Shown in pieces: positions 43,940-52,575 of a DNA stretch of 64,000 bases; position 1 is the stretch's first letter; every line of letters begins with the position of its first letter. The notes beneath the pieces were generated by a model. The model saw only the letters and a program-made list of their open reading frames with translations, was not told the DNA's origin and did not search any database. The DNA is from JAYOEY01 sp038116945 (GTDB lineage Bacteria; Pseudomonadota; Alphaproteobacteria; MPNO01; UBA2964). Made by a program: the position numbers and the translations under genes. The stretch is from contig JAYOEY010000005.1 of the NCBI GenBank assembly GCA_038116945.1, forward strand, positions 62,001-126,000, in the 5' to 3' direction.

Positions 43940-44650
43940 ATGACCGACCCCGTCGCGCACGCCAAATCCTATCCGTTTCCGTCTCCCGACCACTGTTTCG
44001 TCTATGAGGCGGGCGCGTGGCGGCGACTCGACGATTACGGATTCGACCGCGCGGACCGGACGCCGGTTCTGGCGGCCGGCTCCAACCAGTCGCCGGAGCA
44101 GCTCGCGCGAAAATACGGGAACCTGCCCGAGCTGGGCCCGATCCCCGCCGAACGCGGCGTGCTGCACGATTTCGACGTGGTTTACGCCGCGCATCTCGCG
44201 GGATACGGATCGCTGCCCGCGACCTTCCAGCATTCGCCGGGAACGCGGGTTCGCGTGTTCGTGCTGTGGATGACGGAGCCGCAGCTGGCCCGCATGCACG
44301 AGACCGAACGGAACTATACCTACGATCAACTGGCCGGGATCCGGCTCGAGTTCGATTCCGGGGCGAGTGCCGACGAGGCTTATGCCTATACGTCGAAGGT
44401 CGGGTGTTATTCCCATGAGGGCGCCTGCATTGCGCTCGCGGAAATCGAAGCCGAGGGGCGCGTGTTCGTCGCGAGGCGGCAGGCTGAAGCGCTGGAAATG
44501 GCCCGCGACAGGCTCGAACCGGGCATGCCGCTCGACGATTTTATTCGCGGCCATATCGATGACGAGCAGGTCCGGATCCGGCGCACCGCAGCGATCCGCG
44601 AGGGTGCCATCCCGGCGCTGTATCAGCGGCGCGCGCTGCTGGAGCTGTAG
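43940..44650 (+). CDS. Uncharacterized protein, possibly gamma-glutamylcyclotransferase-like fold
   Basis: A 236-residue cytoplasmic protein I cannot assign firmly. VLAAGSNQSPEQL near residue 45 resembles the YGSNL entry of gamma-glutamylcyclotransferase-like proteins. HDFDVVYAAHLAGYGSLPATF, VRVFVLWMTEPQLARMHETERNY and its Glu fit the later strands and the catalytic-acid region of that fold. This is pattern matching, not proof. No ribosome binding site is evident before the ATG. It lies alone between ubiD and ubiA on the opposite strand. Confidence 0.6.
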   Translation: MTDPVAHAKSYPFPSPDHCFVYEAGAWRRLDDYGFDRADRTPVLAAGSNQSPEQLARKYGNLPELGPIPAERGVLHDFDVVYAAHLAGYGSLPATFQHSPGTRVRVFVLWMTEPQLARMHETERNYTYDQLAGIRLEFDSGASADEAYAYTSKVGCYSHEGACIALAEIEAEGRVFVARRQAEALEMARDRLEPGMPLDDFIRGHIDDEQVRIRRTAAIREGAIPALYQRRALLEL

Positions 44651-44669
44651 GCGCCTGCGAAGGGGCGCG

Positions 44670-45629
44670 CTATGTCAGTCCCGCCGCCAGAATGCCCGCG
44701 AGGAACAGCCAGGAAAACAGCCGGTTCGATCGGAATTTCGCCAGGCAGTCCTTCGGGTCGTTGATGTCGACGTCCCACACCTGCCAGACCAGCTGGACAA
44801 AGCCCGCGCCTAACCCGGCAAAGTAGGGCCAGGCGAAATCGCCCTCTACCCCCGCCCAGGCGAAAAACGCCGTTGCGACAAGGTAGAACGCATAGAGCCA
44901 GGGCTTGCTGCCGAGCCCGAGCGCGCGGGCCGACGATTTGACGCCGGCGCCGACATCGTCGCGGCGGTCCTGATGGGCGTAGATCGTGTCGTAGCCGAGC
45001 GTCCAGAAGATGCCGCCGACATAGAGCAGGATGGCGGGCAGGGGGAGCTCGCCGCGCGCCGCCGCCCAGCCGAGCAGCGCGCCCCAGTTGAAGGTGAGGC
45101 CGAGGAAGAATTGCGGCCAGAACGTTACCCGTTTCATCAGCGGGTAGGTGAAGACCAGAGCCAGCGACGCCGCGCCGACCATGATCGCGAACGGGTCGAG
45201 CGTCAGCAGGATCAGCAGGCCGACGAAAAGCTGGAGGATCAGAAACGCGACCGCCTGCCGCACGGTGACGTCGCCCGCCGGCAAAGGCCGGTTGGCGGTT
45301 CGCGCGACCTGGGCATCGAAATCGCGGTCCATGATGTCGTTATAGGTGCAGCCCGCGCCCCGCATGGTCAGCGCGCCGATGCCGAACGCGGCGAACAGCC
45401 ACGTCTTTTCCCACTCTCCTGTCGCGACAATCGCCATGCCGATCGACCACCAGCAGGGAAACAGCAGCAGCCAGGTGCCGATCGGCCGGTCGTAACGCGC
45501 GAGGCGGATATAGGGGCGGCTCCAGAGCGGCGCATGGCGGTCGACCCAGCTGTCGACCGGGATGTCGCTGGCGGCGTTCGGGTCGGCTTGATGCTCGGGG
45601 TCGATATCGGCTTTGAACGACTCTGCCAT
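44670..45629 (-). CDS. ubiA: 4-hydroxybenzoate polyprenyltransferase
   Basis: Inner-membrane prenyltransferase that joins 4-hydroxybenzoate to the ubiquinone side chain. It has 319 residues, about eight membrane helices and the two Asp-rich prenyl-diphosphate motifs YNDIMDRDFDAQVA and DTIYAHQDRRDDVGAG. An N-terminal cytoplasmic extension of about 35 residues is present. Its start is only 17 bases from that of rsmE on the other strand, so the two share a very small promoter region. Confidence 0.95.
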   Translation of the reverse strand: MAESFKADIDPEHQADPNAASDIPVDSWVDRHAPLWSRPYIRLARYDRPIGTWLLLFPCWWSIGMAIVATGEWEKTWLFAAFGIGALTMRGAGCTYNDIMDRDFDAQVARTANRPLPAGDVTVRQAVAFLILQLFVGLLILLTLDPFAIMVGAASLALVFTYPLMKRVTFWPQFFLGLTFNWGALLGWAAARGELPLPAILLYVGGIFWTLGYDTIYAHQDRRDDVGAGVKSSARALGLGSKPWLYAFYLVATAFFAWAGVEGDFAWPYFAGLGAGFVQLVWQVWDVDINDPKDCLAKFRSNRLFSWLFLAGILAAGLT

Positions 45630-45646
45630 GGTATATTCTGTCTCGT
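45630..45646. promoter_or_regulatory. 17-base divergent spacer between ubiA and rsmE
   Basis: This contains GTATATTC, which reads as a -10-like TATATT toward rsmE and AATATA toward ubiA. The -35 elements of both genes would have to lie inside the neighbouring coding sequence. The rsmE ATG lies about 9 bases after TATATT with no ribosome binding site, so a leaderless or very short-leader rsmE message is possible. Confidence 0.3.
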
Positions 45647-46399
45647 ATGGGCGCCGTCCGACTATACACCGAAAGCGATCTTGACGCCGGTCTGACCGTA
45701 TCGCTGTCAGCCGGGCAGGCGCATTATCTCGGCAACGTCATGCGCATGAAGGAGGGCGATCCGGTTGTCCTTTTCAACGGGCGAGACGGCGAATGGCGGG
45801 CGGCAATCGCCGGTCTCCGAAAGAAGGAAGGGACGGCGGTTGCCGGGGAGCGGCTCCGTCCCCAGGATTCCGTTCCCGACCTGTGGCTTCTGTTTGCGCC
45901 GGTCAAACGGGCGCGGATCGATTTCATCGCCGAAAAGGCGACCGAGCTGGGCGTTTCGGCAATTGGCGCGGTCTTCACGGAACATACCGCCGTCAGCCGC
46001 GTCAACGAGGACCGGCTGCGCGCCAATGCGATCGAGGCGGCAGAGCAGTGCGGCCGCCTTTCCGTGCCGGAAATTCAGCCGCCGTCGACCCTGGCGCAGC
46101 GACTCGCCGACTGGCCGGACGGCCGCCGGATCATGCTGTGCGACGAGACCGGCGGGGGAAAATCCGTCCAGGAGGCGCTATCGGGCGGTTCGGCGGCGAC
46201 TGGGCCATGGGCAATTCTGTGCGGGCCCGAAGGCGGTTTTTCGTCGATGGAGCTTGACCTGCTCGCCGAAAATTCCATTGTTACGCGGGTGAGCCTCGGG
46301 CCAAGGATTTTAAGGGCCGACACGGCCGTCCTTGCGGCCCTGGCCTGCTGGCAATCCATGGTAGGAGACTGGTCCGCTTCGGCGGCCCGAACGGTTTAG
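45647..46399 (+). CDS. rsmE: 16S rRNA (uracil(1498)-N(3))-methyltransferase
   Basis: SPOUT-fold methyltransferase of 250 residues acting on U1498 of 16S rRNA. It has the N-terminal PUA-like domain (QAHYLGNVMRMKEGDPVVLFNGRDGEW) and the knot motifs CGPEGGFSSMELDLL and SLGPRILRADTAVLAAL. It is followed by gshA after 21 bases and probably co-transcribed with it. Confidence 0.95.
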   Translation: MGAVRLYTESDLDAGLTVSLSAGQAHYLGNVMRMKEGDPVVLFNGRDGEWRAAIAGLRKKEGTAVAGERLRPQDSVPDLWLLFAPVKRARIDFIAEKATELGVSAIGAVFTEHTAVSRVNEDRLRANAIEAAEQCGRLSVPEIQPPSTLAQRLADWPDGRRIMLCDETGGGKSVQEALSGGSAATGPWAILCGPEGGFSSMELDLLAENSIVTRVSLGPRILRADTAVLAALACWQSMVGDWSASAARTV

Positions 46400-46420
46400 T
46401 AGCGGTATCAGGACACCAGA

Positions 46421-47788
46421 ATGGCGGCACCTCCCTCGGAAGGCGGCGAACCGATCACCAGCAGGGCCCAGCTCATCGAATCGCTGGAATCGGGATGCAA
46501 ACCCAAGGACCAATGGCGGATCGGCACCGAACACGAAAAATTCGTGTTCCAGCTCGGCACCTACAAACCCGCGCCTTATGAGGGCGAGTGGGGCATTCGC
46601 GCGCTTCTCGAAGGGATGACGCGGTTTGGCTGGGAACCGATCCTCGAAGCGGGCAATCCGATCGCGCTGCGTCACAAAAACGGCTGTGCGGTTACGCTGG
46701 AGCCCGGCGGTCAGCTCGAACTTGCCGGCGCGCTTCTGGAAAACATTCACCAGACCTGCAACGAGGTGCATACCCACCTCCGGGAAGTGAAGGAGGTCGC
46801 GGGAGAACTCGGCGTCGGGCTCATCGGGATCGGGTTCAATCCCAAATGGGCGCGAGAGGATATCCCCTGGATGCCCAAGGGGCGGTACCGGATCATGGGC
46901 GCCTACATGCCCAAGGTCGGGTCGATGGGCCTCGACATGATGCTGCGCACCACGACGGTGCAGGTGAATCTCGATTATTCGTCCGAAGCCGACATGGTGA
47001 AGAAATTCCGGACGTCGCTGGCGCTCCAGCCCCTGGCGACGGCGATGTTCGCCAATTCGCCGTTTCGCGAGGGAAAGGCGACGGAATATCTGTCGCTTCG
47101 CAGCCATGTCTGGGAAGACACCGATGCGGACCGCTGCGGCATTCTTCCGTTCGTGTTCGAGGACGGGATGGGGTTCGAGCGGTATGTCGACTACGTGCTC
47201 GACGTACCGATGTATTTCGTCTATCGCGGCGGCGAGTACGTCGATGTCGCCGGACAGTCGTTTCGCGATTTTCTCGATGGAAAACTGCCCGGCCGCCCCG
47301 GAGAGCTGCCGACCATGGGGGACTGGTCGGATCACCTGACGACCGTGTTTCCGGAAGTGCGTCTCAAGAAATTCATCGAGATGCGCGGCGCGGATGGCGG
47401 GCCGTGGCGGCGGCTGTGCGCCCTGCCGGCGCTCTGGACCGGTATCCTCTACGATACAACGGCGCTCGACGCCGCCTGGGACCTGGTCAAGGGCTGGACG
47501 CCCGACGATCACGCCCGCCTGCGCCAAGAGGTCCCGAGGCAGGCGCTTGCAACGCCGTTCGGCAGCGGCACGCTCAGGGATGTCGCTTTCGAGATGCTGG
47601 AAATTTCAAAGGGCGGGCTTGAACGCCGGAAACGGGTCGACAGCCAGGGCGCGGACGAGACTGGATTTCTCGGAACGCTTTACAATATTGTCGAGAGCGG
47701 GCAAACGCCGGCAGAGGACAAACTCCGGAAATTCCATGGCGAGTGGAATGGCGACATCAACCGTCTGTTTGAGGAATATGCGTACTGA
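46421..47788 (+). CDS. gshA: Glutamate-cysteine ligase (plant/alphaproteobacterial type)
   Basis: First enzyme of glutathione synthesis, 455 residues. The family's RIGTEHEKFVF block, NPKWAREDIPWMPKGRY and the MLRTTTVQVNLDYSSE strand identify the plant-like group (GCS2), which also occurs in Rhizobiales and Rhodospirillales. It is not the E. coli-type GshA. AGGA lies 6 bases before the ATG. The last 11 bases overlap the EF-hand gene start, and gshB is not in the window. Confidence 0.95.
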   Translation: MAAPPSEGGEPITSRAQLIESLESGCKPKDQWRIGTEHEKFVFQLGTYKPAPYEGEWGIRALLEGMTRFGWEPILEAGNPIALRHKNGCAVTLEPGGQLELAGALLENIHQTCNEVHTHLREVKEVAGELGVGLIGIGFNPKWAREDIPWMPKGRYRIMGAYMPKVGSMGLDMMLRTTTVQVNLDYSSEADMVKKFRTSLALQPLATAMFANSPFREGKATEYLSLRSHVWEDTDADRCGILPFVFEDGMGFERYVDYVLDVPMYFVYRGGEYVDVAGQSFRDFLDGKLPGRPGELPTMGDWSDHLTTVFPEVRLKKFIEMRGADGGPWRRLCALPALWTGILYDTTALDAAWDLVKGWTPDDHARLRQEVPRQALATPFGSGTLRDVAFEMLEISKGGLERRKRVDSQGADETGFLGTLYNIVESGQTPAEDKLRKFHGEWNGDINRLFEEYAY

Positions 47789-48377
47789 CCGTTGCAGGGC
47801 CTGGGTTTTGGCCGTCGTCGGGGCGGCGGTCTTTGCCTGCGCGTCCGGCGCCATGGCGCAGGCCTACGACGCGCCGCCGGCCAAGGCGCCGTTCAAGCAG
47901 GGCGTCGTCAACCAGAACGCGCGTCAGATAAAGTCCTGGGAGCTGGGTCTCAGGCGGTTTTACGGCCGACAGCAATCGGCGACGGCCAGGGCGAAGGACC
48001 GGCAGGCGCTGGGGAAGCTGTACAGCGACCCCCTCGCCAAGAAAGACCCTCTGGCAAAGCTGAACCGGGATCCGTTGCTGAAACACGGTTTCGGAAGACA
48101 TGTGAGAATGCCGAAAGCGCCCGTCGACACGGCGCCTTCGGCGCTGACATTCGATCCCGGCGTGGCGCGGCTGGACGGCAACAGTGACGGCGCCGTCAGT
48201 CTGGACGAATACGTGCGGGGACGAGACAGGACGATCACGCGCGGAGGCGCCGTTTCAGGGCGCGACCAGCAGGTTTACCGCGAACGGTTGCGCTCCCAGT
48301 TCGGTTTCGCGGACCAGAACAGGGATGGAATGGTGACGCCCGACGAGTTGCAGGGGGTCTCCGGCTCGCGCTTCTAG
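47778..48377 (+). CDS. Exported EF-hand calcium-binding protein
   Basis: A 199-residue protein with a signal peptide (WVLAVVGAAVFACASGAMAQ) and two textbook EF-hand loops: D133-x-N-x-D137-G-x-V-S-x-x-E144 and D179-x-N-x-D183-G-x-V-T-x-x-E190. Before them is a lysine-rich stretch with three near-repeats (DPLAKK, DPLAKL, DPLLKH at about 84-103). It is a likely periplasmic calcium sensor or buffer; the partner is unknown. GAGGA just before the ATG lies within gshA. The 3' end faces tldD across 8 bases. Confidence 0.85.
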   Translation: MRTDRCRAWVLAVVGAAVFACASGAMAQAYDAPPAKAPFKQGVVNQNARQIKSWELGLRRFYGRQQSATARAKDRQALGKLYSDPLAKKDPLAKLNRDPLLKHGFGRHVRMPKAPVDTAPSALTFDPGVARLDGNSDGAVSLDEYVRGRDRTITRGGAVSGRDQQVYRERLRSQFGFADQNRDGMVTPDELQGVSGSRF

Positions 48378-48385
48378 CCGAACGG

Positions 48386-49819
48386 TCAGGTCGCCGTTCC
48401 GCCGACCGTCAAATTGTCGAGCAGCATCGTGGGCTGGCCGACGCCGACCGGTACGCCCTGCCCGTCCTTGCCGCATGTGCCGACACCCGGGTCCAGCTTC
48501 ATATCGTTGCCGATCATCTTGACCCGCGTCAGCGCATCGGGGCCGTTGCCGATCAGCGTCGCGCCCTTGACCGGTGCGCCGATCTTTCCGTTCTCGATCT
48601 TGTACGCTTCGGATGCCGTGAACACGAACTTGCCCGACGTGATGTCCACCTGCCCGCCGCCGAAATTGACCGCATAAAGGCCGTTCTCGACCGACCGGAT
48701 GATTTCGTCGGGGTGCCGGTCGCCCGCCAGCATGTAGGTATTCGTCATGCGCGGCATCGGCGCATGGGCGAAACTTTCTCGCCGGCCGTTCCCGGTCGGC
48801 CGCATGCCCATCATCCGGGCGTTCTGGCGGTCCTGCATGTAGCCTTTGAGGATGCCGTTCTCGATCAGCACGGTTCGTTCGGTCGGCGTGCCCTCGTCGT
48901 CGATGGTGATGGAACCCCGCCTGTCGTCGAGCGTGCCGTCGTCGATCACGGTGACCCCTTCCGCGGCGACACGCTGCCCCATCAGGCCCGAGAAAGCCGA
49001 GGTTTTCTTGCGGTTGAAGTCGCCTTCGAGACCGTGGCCGATGGCTTCATGCAGCAGAATGCCGGGCCAGCCCGGCCCGAGCACCACCGGCATTTCGCCG
49101 GCCGGGGTCGCCACGGATTCCAGATTGACCAGTGCCTGCCGCAGCGCCTCGTCGACCTGCGCCTGCCAGGCGTCCGGCGTCACATAGGCGGCGTAGCCCG
49201 TGCGGCCGCCCGTGCCATGTCCCCCCGCTTCCATCCGGTCGCCATCGGCGACGACAACGGAGACATTGACCCTGACGAGCGGGCGGATGTCGGCGAAGCG
49301 TTCGCCGTCGGCGCGCATGATCTGGACCATCTGCCATTCGCCGGAGATCGATGCGGACACCTGTTTGACGCGCGGGTCCTTCGCCCGCGCATAGGAATCG
49401 ATCGCTTCGAGCAGAGCGACCTTGTCCTCGAAGCTCATCTCTCCCAGCGGGTTCACGTCGGTATAGAGCGACCGGTTGGTAGGGGAAGGCGCCCCCGCGA
49501 GGGTGCCGCCGTACCCCGCGTGGACCGCCTTTACGGTCTCCGCAGCGCGACGGATGGCGGCTTCGCTGAGTTCCGAGGCGTGCGCATAACCGACCGCTTC
49601 GCCGGCGATGGCTCGAAGACCGAAGCCCTGCGCCGTGTCGAACGAGGCGTTGCGCAACCTGCCGTCGTCGTATGCGAGGCTTTCAGACTGGCAGTATTCG
49701 AGAAACAGTTCCCCGTCATCGGCGCCGTTCAGGGCATCTCCCACGATGCCTGCGACGCGGTCCCGGTCCATTCCTGCCCGTTCGAAAAACAGTTCGTCGG
49801 TTGTCGCCAGATCGGTCAC
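48386..49819 (-). CDS. tldD: Metalloprotease TldD
   Basis: Zinc subunit of the TldD/TldE peptidase, 477 residues. The family metal motif HExxxH is present in ILLHEAIGHGLEGD, with the GRRESFAHAPMPRMTNTYM block and a C-terminal TCGKDGQGVPVGVGQPTM typical of TldD. GTG at 49819 with GGAGGA 8 bases upstream is the supported start; the longer frame lacks homology character. Its partner pmbA is 10 kb away on the same strand. It is divergent from the oxidase operon. Confidence 0.95.
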   Translation of the reverse strand: MTDLATTDELFFERAGMDRDRVAGIVGDALNGADDGELFLEYCQSESLAYDDGRLRNASFDTAQGFGLRAIAGEAVGYAHASELSEAAIRRAAETVKAVHAGYGGTLAGAPSPTNRSLYTDVNPLGEMSFEDKVALLEAIDSYARAKDPRVKQVSASISGEWQMVQIMRADGERFADIRPLVRVNVSVVVADGDRMEAGGHGTGGRTGYAAYVTPDAWQAQVDEALRQALVNLESVATPAGEMPVVLGPGWPGILLHEAIGHGLEGDFNRKKTSAFSGLMGQRVAAEGVTVIDDGTLDDRRGSITIDDEGTPTERTVLIENGILKGYMQDRQNARMMGMRPTGNGRRESFAHAPMPRMTNTYMLAGDRHPDEIIRSVENGLYAVNFGGGQVDITSGKFVFTASEAYKIENGKIGAPVKGATLIGNGPDALTRVKMIGNDMKLDPGVGTCGKDGQGVPVGVGQPTMLLDNLTVGGTAT

Positions 49820-50100
49820 GTGAAAATCCTCCGTCTCTGCATCAACGCCATTTTCCGCCTGGCGGTCCGCAAGAATATGTCGCTCTCGTCGTCCGAAGTC
49901 ATGCGTTTTTCCCCGATTCCCTCCCGAAGGCATAAAAATGGCCAAATCCGGGCATGTAACGCTACACATTGGGACGCGAATTGCGTACTATCTGAAAGCT
50001 TCGTTCGCCCTGTCTTCGCCATTCGGGTCCGGGAGACCGGATTCGGGTCAAAATCGCACATATGGGCGACGAATTGCGGGTTTGTAGCGAAAAGACCAAG
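49820..50100. promoter_or_regulatory. 281-base divergent region between tldD and coxB
   Basis: This must carry the tldD promoter and the promoter of the cytochrome oxidase operon. I see a ribosome binding site for tldD (GGAGGA) but none convincing for coxB. The short string CGAATTGCG occurs twice (about 49976 and 50070). I see no RNA gene. Confidence 0.4.
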
Positions 50101-50937
50101 ATGACCTTTTTGAAAACGATTTCGCTGGCGGCGGGGGGCATCGTCGCTTCTTTCGGCGCTCGTTCTTTCGCCGCTACGCCCGAACCCTGGCAGTTCGGCT
50201 TCCAGCAGGCGGCGACTCCCGTCATGGAGAGGATTTCCAGCCTGCATGAGTGGCTGCTGATCGTGGCGGTGGCCATTGTTGTTTTCGTGTCGGGCCTTCT
50301 GTTTTACACGCTCTGGAAATTCAGCGCGTCACGCAACCCGACCCCGTCCACGACGACCCATAACACGCTGATCGAGATGGCCTGGACCGCTGTACCGGTA
50401 ATCATTCTCGTCCTGATCGCCGTTCCCTCGTTCAAGCTGCTGTACTTCGCGGACAAGGTTCCGAAGGCGGATTTTACCGTCAAGGCGATCGGCAATCAGT
50501 GGTACTGGGTCTATGAATATCCCGACCACGGGAAGTTCGCGTTCGAGGCGCGGATGATCAGGAATCGCGCCGATCTCAAGCCGGGCCAGCCTTATCTCCT
50601 TGAAACCGATAACGCCATGGTTGTCCCGGTCAACGCGACCGTCCGGGTCCAGGTCACGGCGGTTAACGTAATCCACGCGTGGGCCGTCCCCGCCTTCGGC
50701 GTCAAGATCGACGCTGTGCCGGGCCGGCTGAACGAAACCTGGTTCAAGGCGACGCGGGAAGGCACCTATTACGGGCAGTGTTCCGAACTCTGCGGCCTGG
50801 AGCACGGGTTCATGCCGATCAAGGTTCAGGTGGTGACCAGAGAAAAATTCGAGGAATGGGCAACCGCCAGAAAGAAGGCTGTCGGTCTCCAATCGGGGCC
50901 CTCCGCTCAGACCGTCGCCCTTACCGTCAATCGTTAA
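50101..50937 (+). CDS. coxB: Cytochrome c oxidase subunit II
   Basis: Takes electrons from cytochrome c through the CuA centre. From the ATG at 50101 it has 278 residues: a signal-like N-terminus, two membrane helices (about 35-65 and 80-105) and a periplasmic cupredoxin domain with the CuA ligands in VIHAWAVP and QCSELCGLEHGFM. A longer ATG start at 50062 is possible. The aromatic electron-entry stretch NQWYWVYEYPD is present. It is the first gene of the oxidase operon. Confidence 0.96.
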   Translation: MTFLKTISLAAGGIVASFGARSFAATPEPWQFGFQQAATPVMERISSLHEWLLIVAVAIVVFVSGLLFYTLWKFSASRNPTPSTTTHNTLIEMAWTAVPVIILVLIAVPSFKLLYFADKVPKADFTVKAIGNQWYWVYEYPDHGKFAFEARMIRNRADLKPGQPYLLETDNAMVVPVNATVRVQVTAVNVIHAWAVPAFGVKIDAVPGRLNETWFKATREGTYYGQCSELCGLEHGFMPIKVQVVTREKFEEWATARKKAVGLQSGPSAQTVALTVNR

Positions 50938-50955
50938 GTCCGGAAGCCGTTATCC

Positions 50956-52575
50956 ATGAGTACCGCCGAACACGCGCACGACCATCATCCGACTGGCTGG
51001 CGTCGTTACCTGTTTTCGACCAACCACAAGGATATCGGCACGCTGTACCTGATTTTCGCCATCGTGGCGGGACTTATCGGCGGCGCCATGTCGATCATTT
51101 TCCGGATGGAGCTCGCGGAACCGGGGCCGGGAATCCTTGGCGACAATTATCAGTTCTTCAATGTGCTGATCACCGGCCACGGGCTGATCATGGTGTTTTT
51201 CATGGTCATGCCGGCGCTGATCGGCGGGTTCGGCAACTGGTTCGTGCCGCTGATGATCGGCGCTCCCGACATGGCCTTCCCGCGCATGAACAATATCAGC
51301 TTCTGGCTGCTGGTGCCGTCTCTGTTGCTGCTGGCTGCGTCGGTCTTCGTCGATGGCGGGGCGGGGACGGGATGGACCGTGTACGCGCCGCTGAGCACGG
51401 TGGGGCAGCCGACGCCGGCCGTCGACATGGCGATCCTGAGCCTGCATCTGGCCGGAGCGTCGTCCATTCTCGGCGCGATCAATTTCATCACCACGATCCT
51501 GAACATGCGCGCGCCGGGCATGACCATGCACAAGATGCCCCTGTTCGTATGGTCGGTGCTGGTTACGGCGTTCCTGCTGCTGCTGGCGCTGCCGGTCCTT
51601 GCGGGCGCGATCACCATGCTGCTGACCGACAGGAATTTCGGCACCACCTTCTATAATGCGGCGGGCGGCGGCGATCCGATCCTGTACCAGCATCTGTTCT
51701 GGTTCTTCGGGCATCCGGAGGTCTACATCCTGATCCTGCCGGGGTTCGGCATCGTCAGCCATATCGTGTCGACCTTCTCCAGAAAGCCGATTTTCGGCTA
51801 TCTCGGGATGGCCTATGCGATGGTGGCGATCGGTTTCGTCGGCTTTATCGTGTGGGCGCACCACATGTACACCGCCGGTCTCAGTGTCGATACGGAGGCC
51901 TATTTCACGGCTGCGACGATGGTCATTGCCGTGCCGACCGGCATCAAGATATTCAGCTGGATCGCCACCATGTGGGGCGGGTCGATCGAGATGCGGACCC
52001 CGATGCTGTTCAGTATCGGCATGATCTTCCTGTTCACCATCGGCGGCGTAACCGGTGTCGTTCTGGCGAATTCGGGCATCGATACGGCGCTCCACGATAC
52101 CTATTACGTGGTCGCCCATTTCCACTACACGATGTCGATGGGCGCGCTGTTCACGATGTTCGCCGGGTTCTATTACTGGATCGGCAAGATGAGCGGACGG
52201 CAATATCCGGAAACGCTGGGCAAGATCCATTTCTGGGTGATGTTCGTCGGCGTCAATGTCACGTTCTTCCCGCAGCATTTCCTCGGTCTGGCGGGCATGC
52301 CACGCCGTATTCCCGATTATCCCGACGCTTTCGCCGGATGGAACATGGTATCGTCGATAGGGTCGTGGATATCGGCCGTCGGCGCGCTGATTTTCCTGCT
52401 GGTGGTGTGGCGCACCCTGACCGCGGGAGAAAAGGCAGGGGACAACCCTTGGGGCGATGGGGCGACGACGCTGGAATGGAAGCTGTCTTCTCCGCCCGCG
52501 TTCCATTCCTTTGACGAACTGCCGACGGACTTTCTCGATGACAACGGTAAGGACGGCGGGGCAGGGGCACGATGA
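50956..52575 (+). CDS. ctaD: Cytochrome c oxidase subunit I (aa3 type)
   Basis: Catalytic heme-copper subunit of 539 residues with twelve membrane helices. The heme a ligand His is in LITGHGLIMVFF, the CuB site in WFFGHPEVYILILPGFGIVSH (His-Pro-Glu-Val-Tyr cross-link motif, A-type), and the heme pair in VVAHFHYTMSMG. The proton-channel sequence GNWFVPLMIGAPDMAFPRMNN is present. A-type features imply a proton-pumping aa3 enzyme. The stop overlaps ctaB (ATGA). Confidence 0.98.
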   Translation: MSTAEHAHDHHPTGWRRYLFSTNHKDIGTLYLIFAIVAGLIGGAMSIIFRMELAEPGPGILGDNYQFFNVLITGHGLIMVFFMVMPALIGGFGNWFVPLMIGAPDMAFPRMNNISFWLLVPSLLLLAASVFVDGGAGTGWTVYAPLSTVGQPTPAVDMAILSLHLAGASSILGAINFITTILNMRAPGMTMHKMPLFVWSVLVTAFLLLLALPVLAGAITMLLTDRNFGTTFYNAAGGGDPILYQHLFWFFGHPEVYILILPGFGIVSHIVSTFSRKPIFGYLGMAYAMVAIGFVGFIVWAHHMYTAGLSVDTEAYFTAATMVIAVPTGIKIFSWIATMWGGSIEMRTPMLFSIGMIFLFTIGGVTGVVLANSGIDTALHDTYYVVAHFHYTMSMGALFTMFAGFYYWIGKMSGRQYPETLGKIHFWVMFVGVNVTFFPQHFLGLAGMPRRIPDYPDAFAGWNMVSSIGSWISAVGALIFLLVVWRTLTAGEKAGDNPWGDGATTLEWKLSSPPAFHSFDELPTDFLDDNGKDGGAGAR

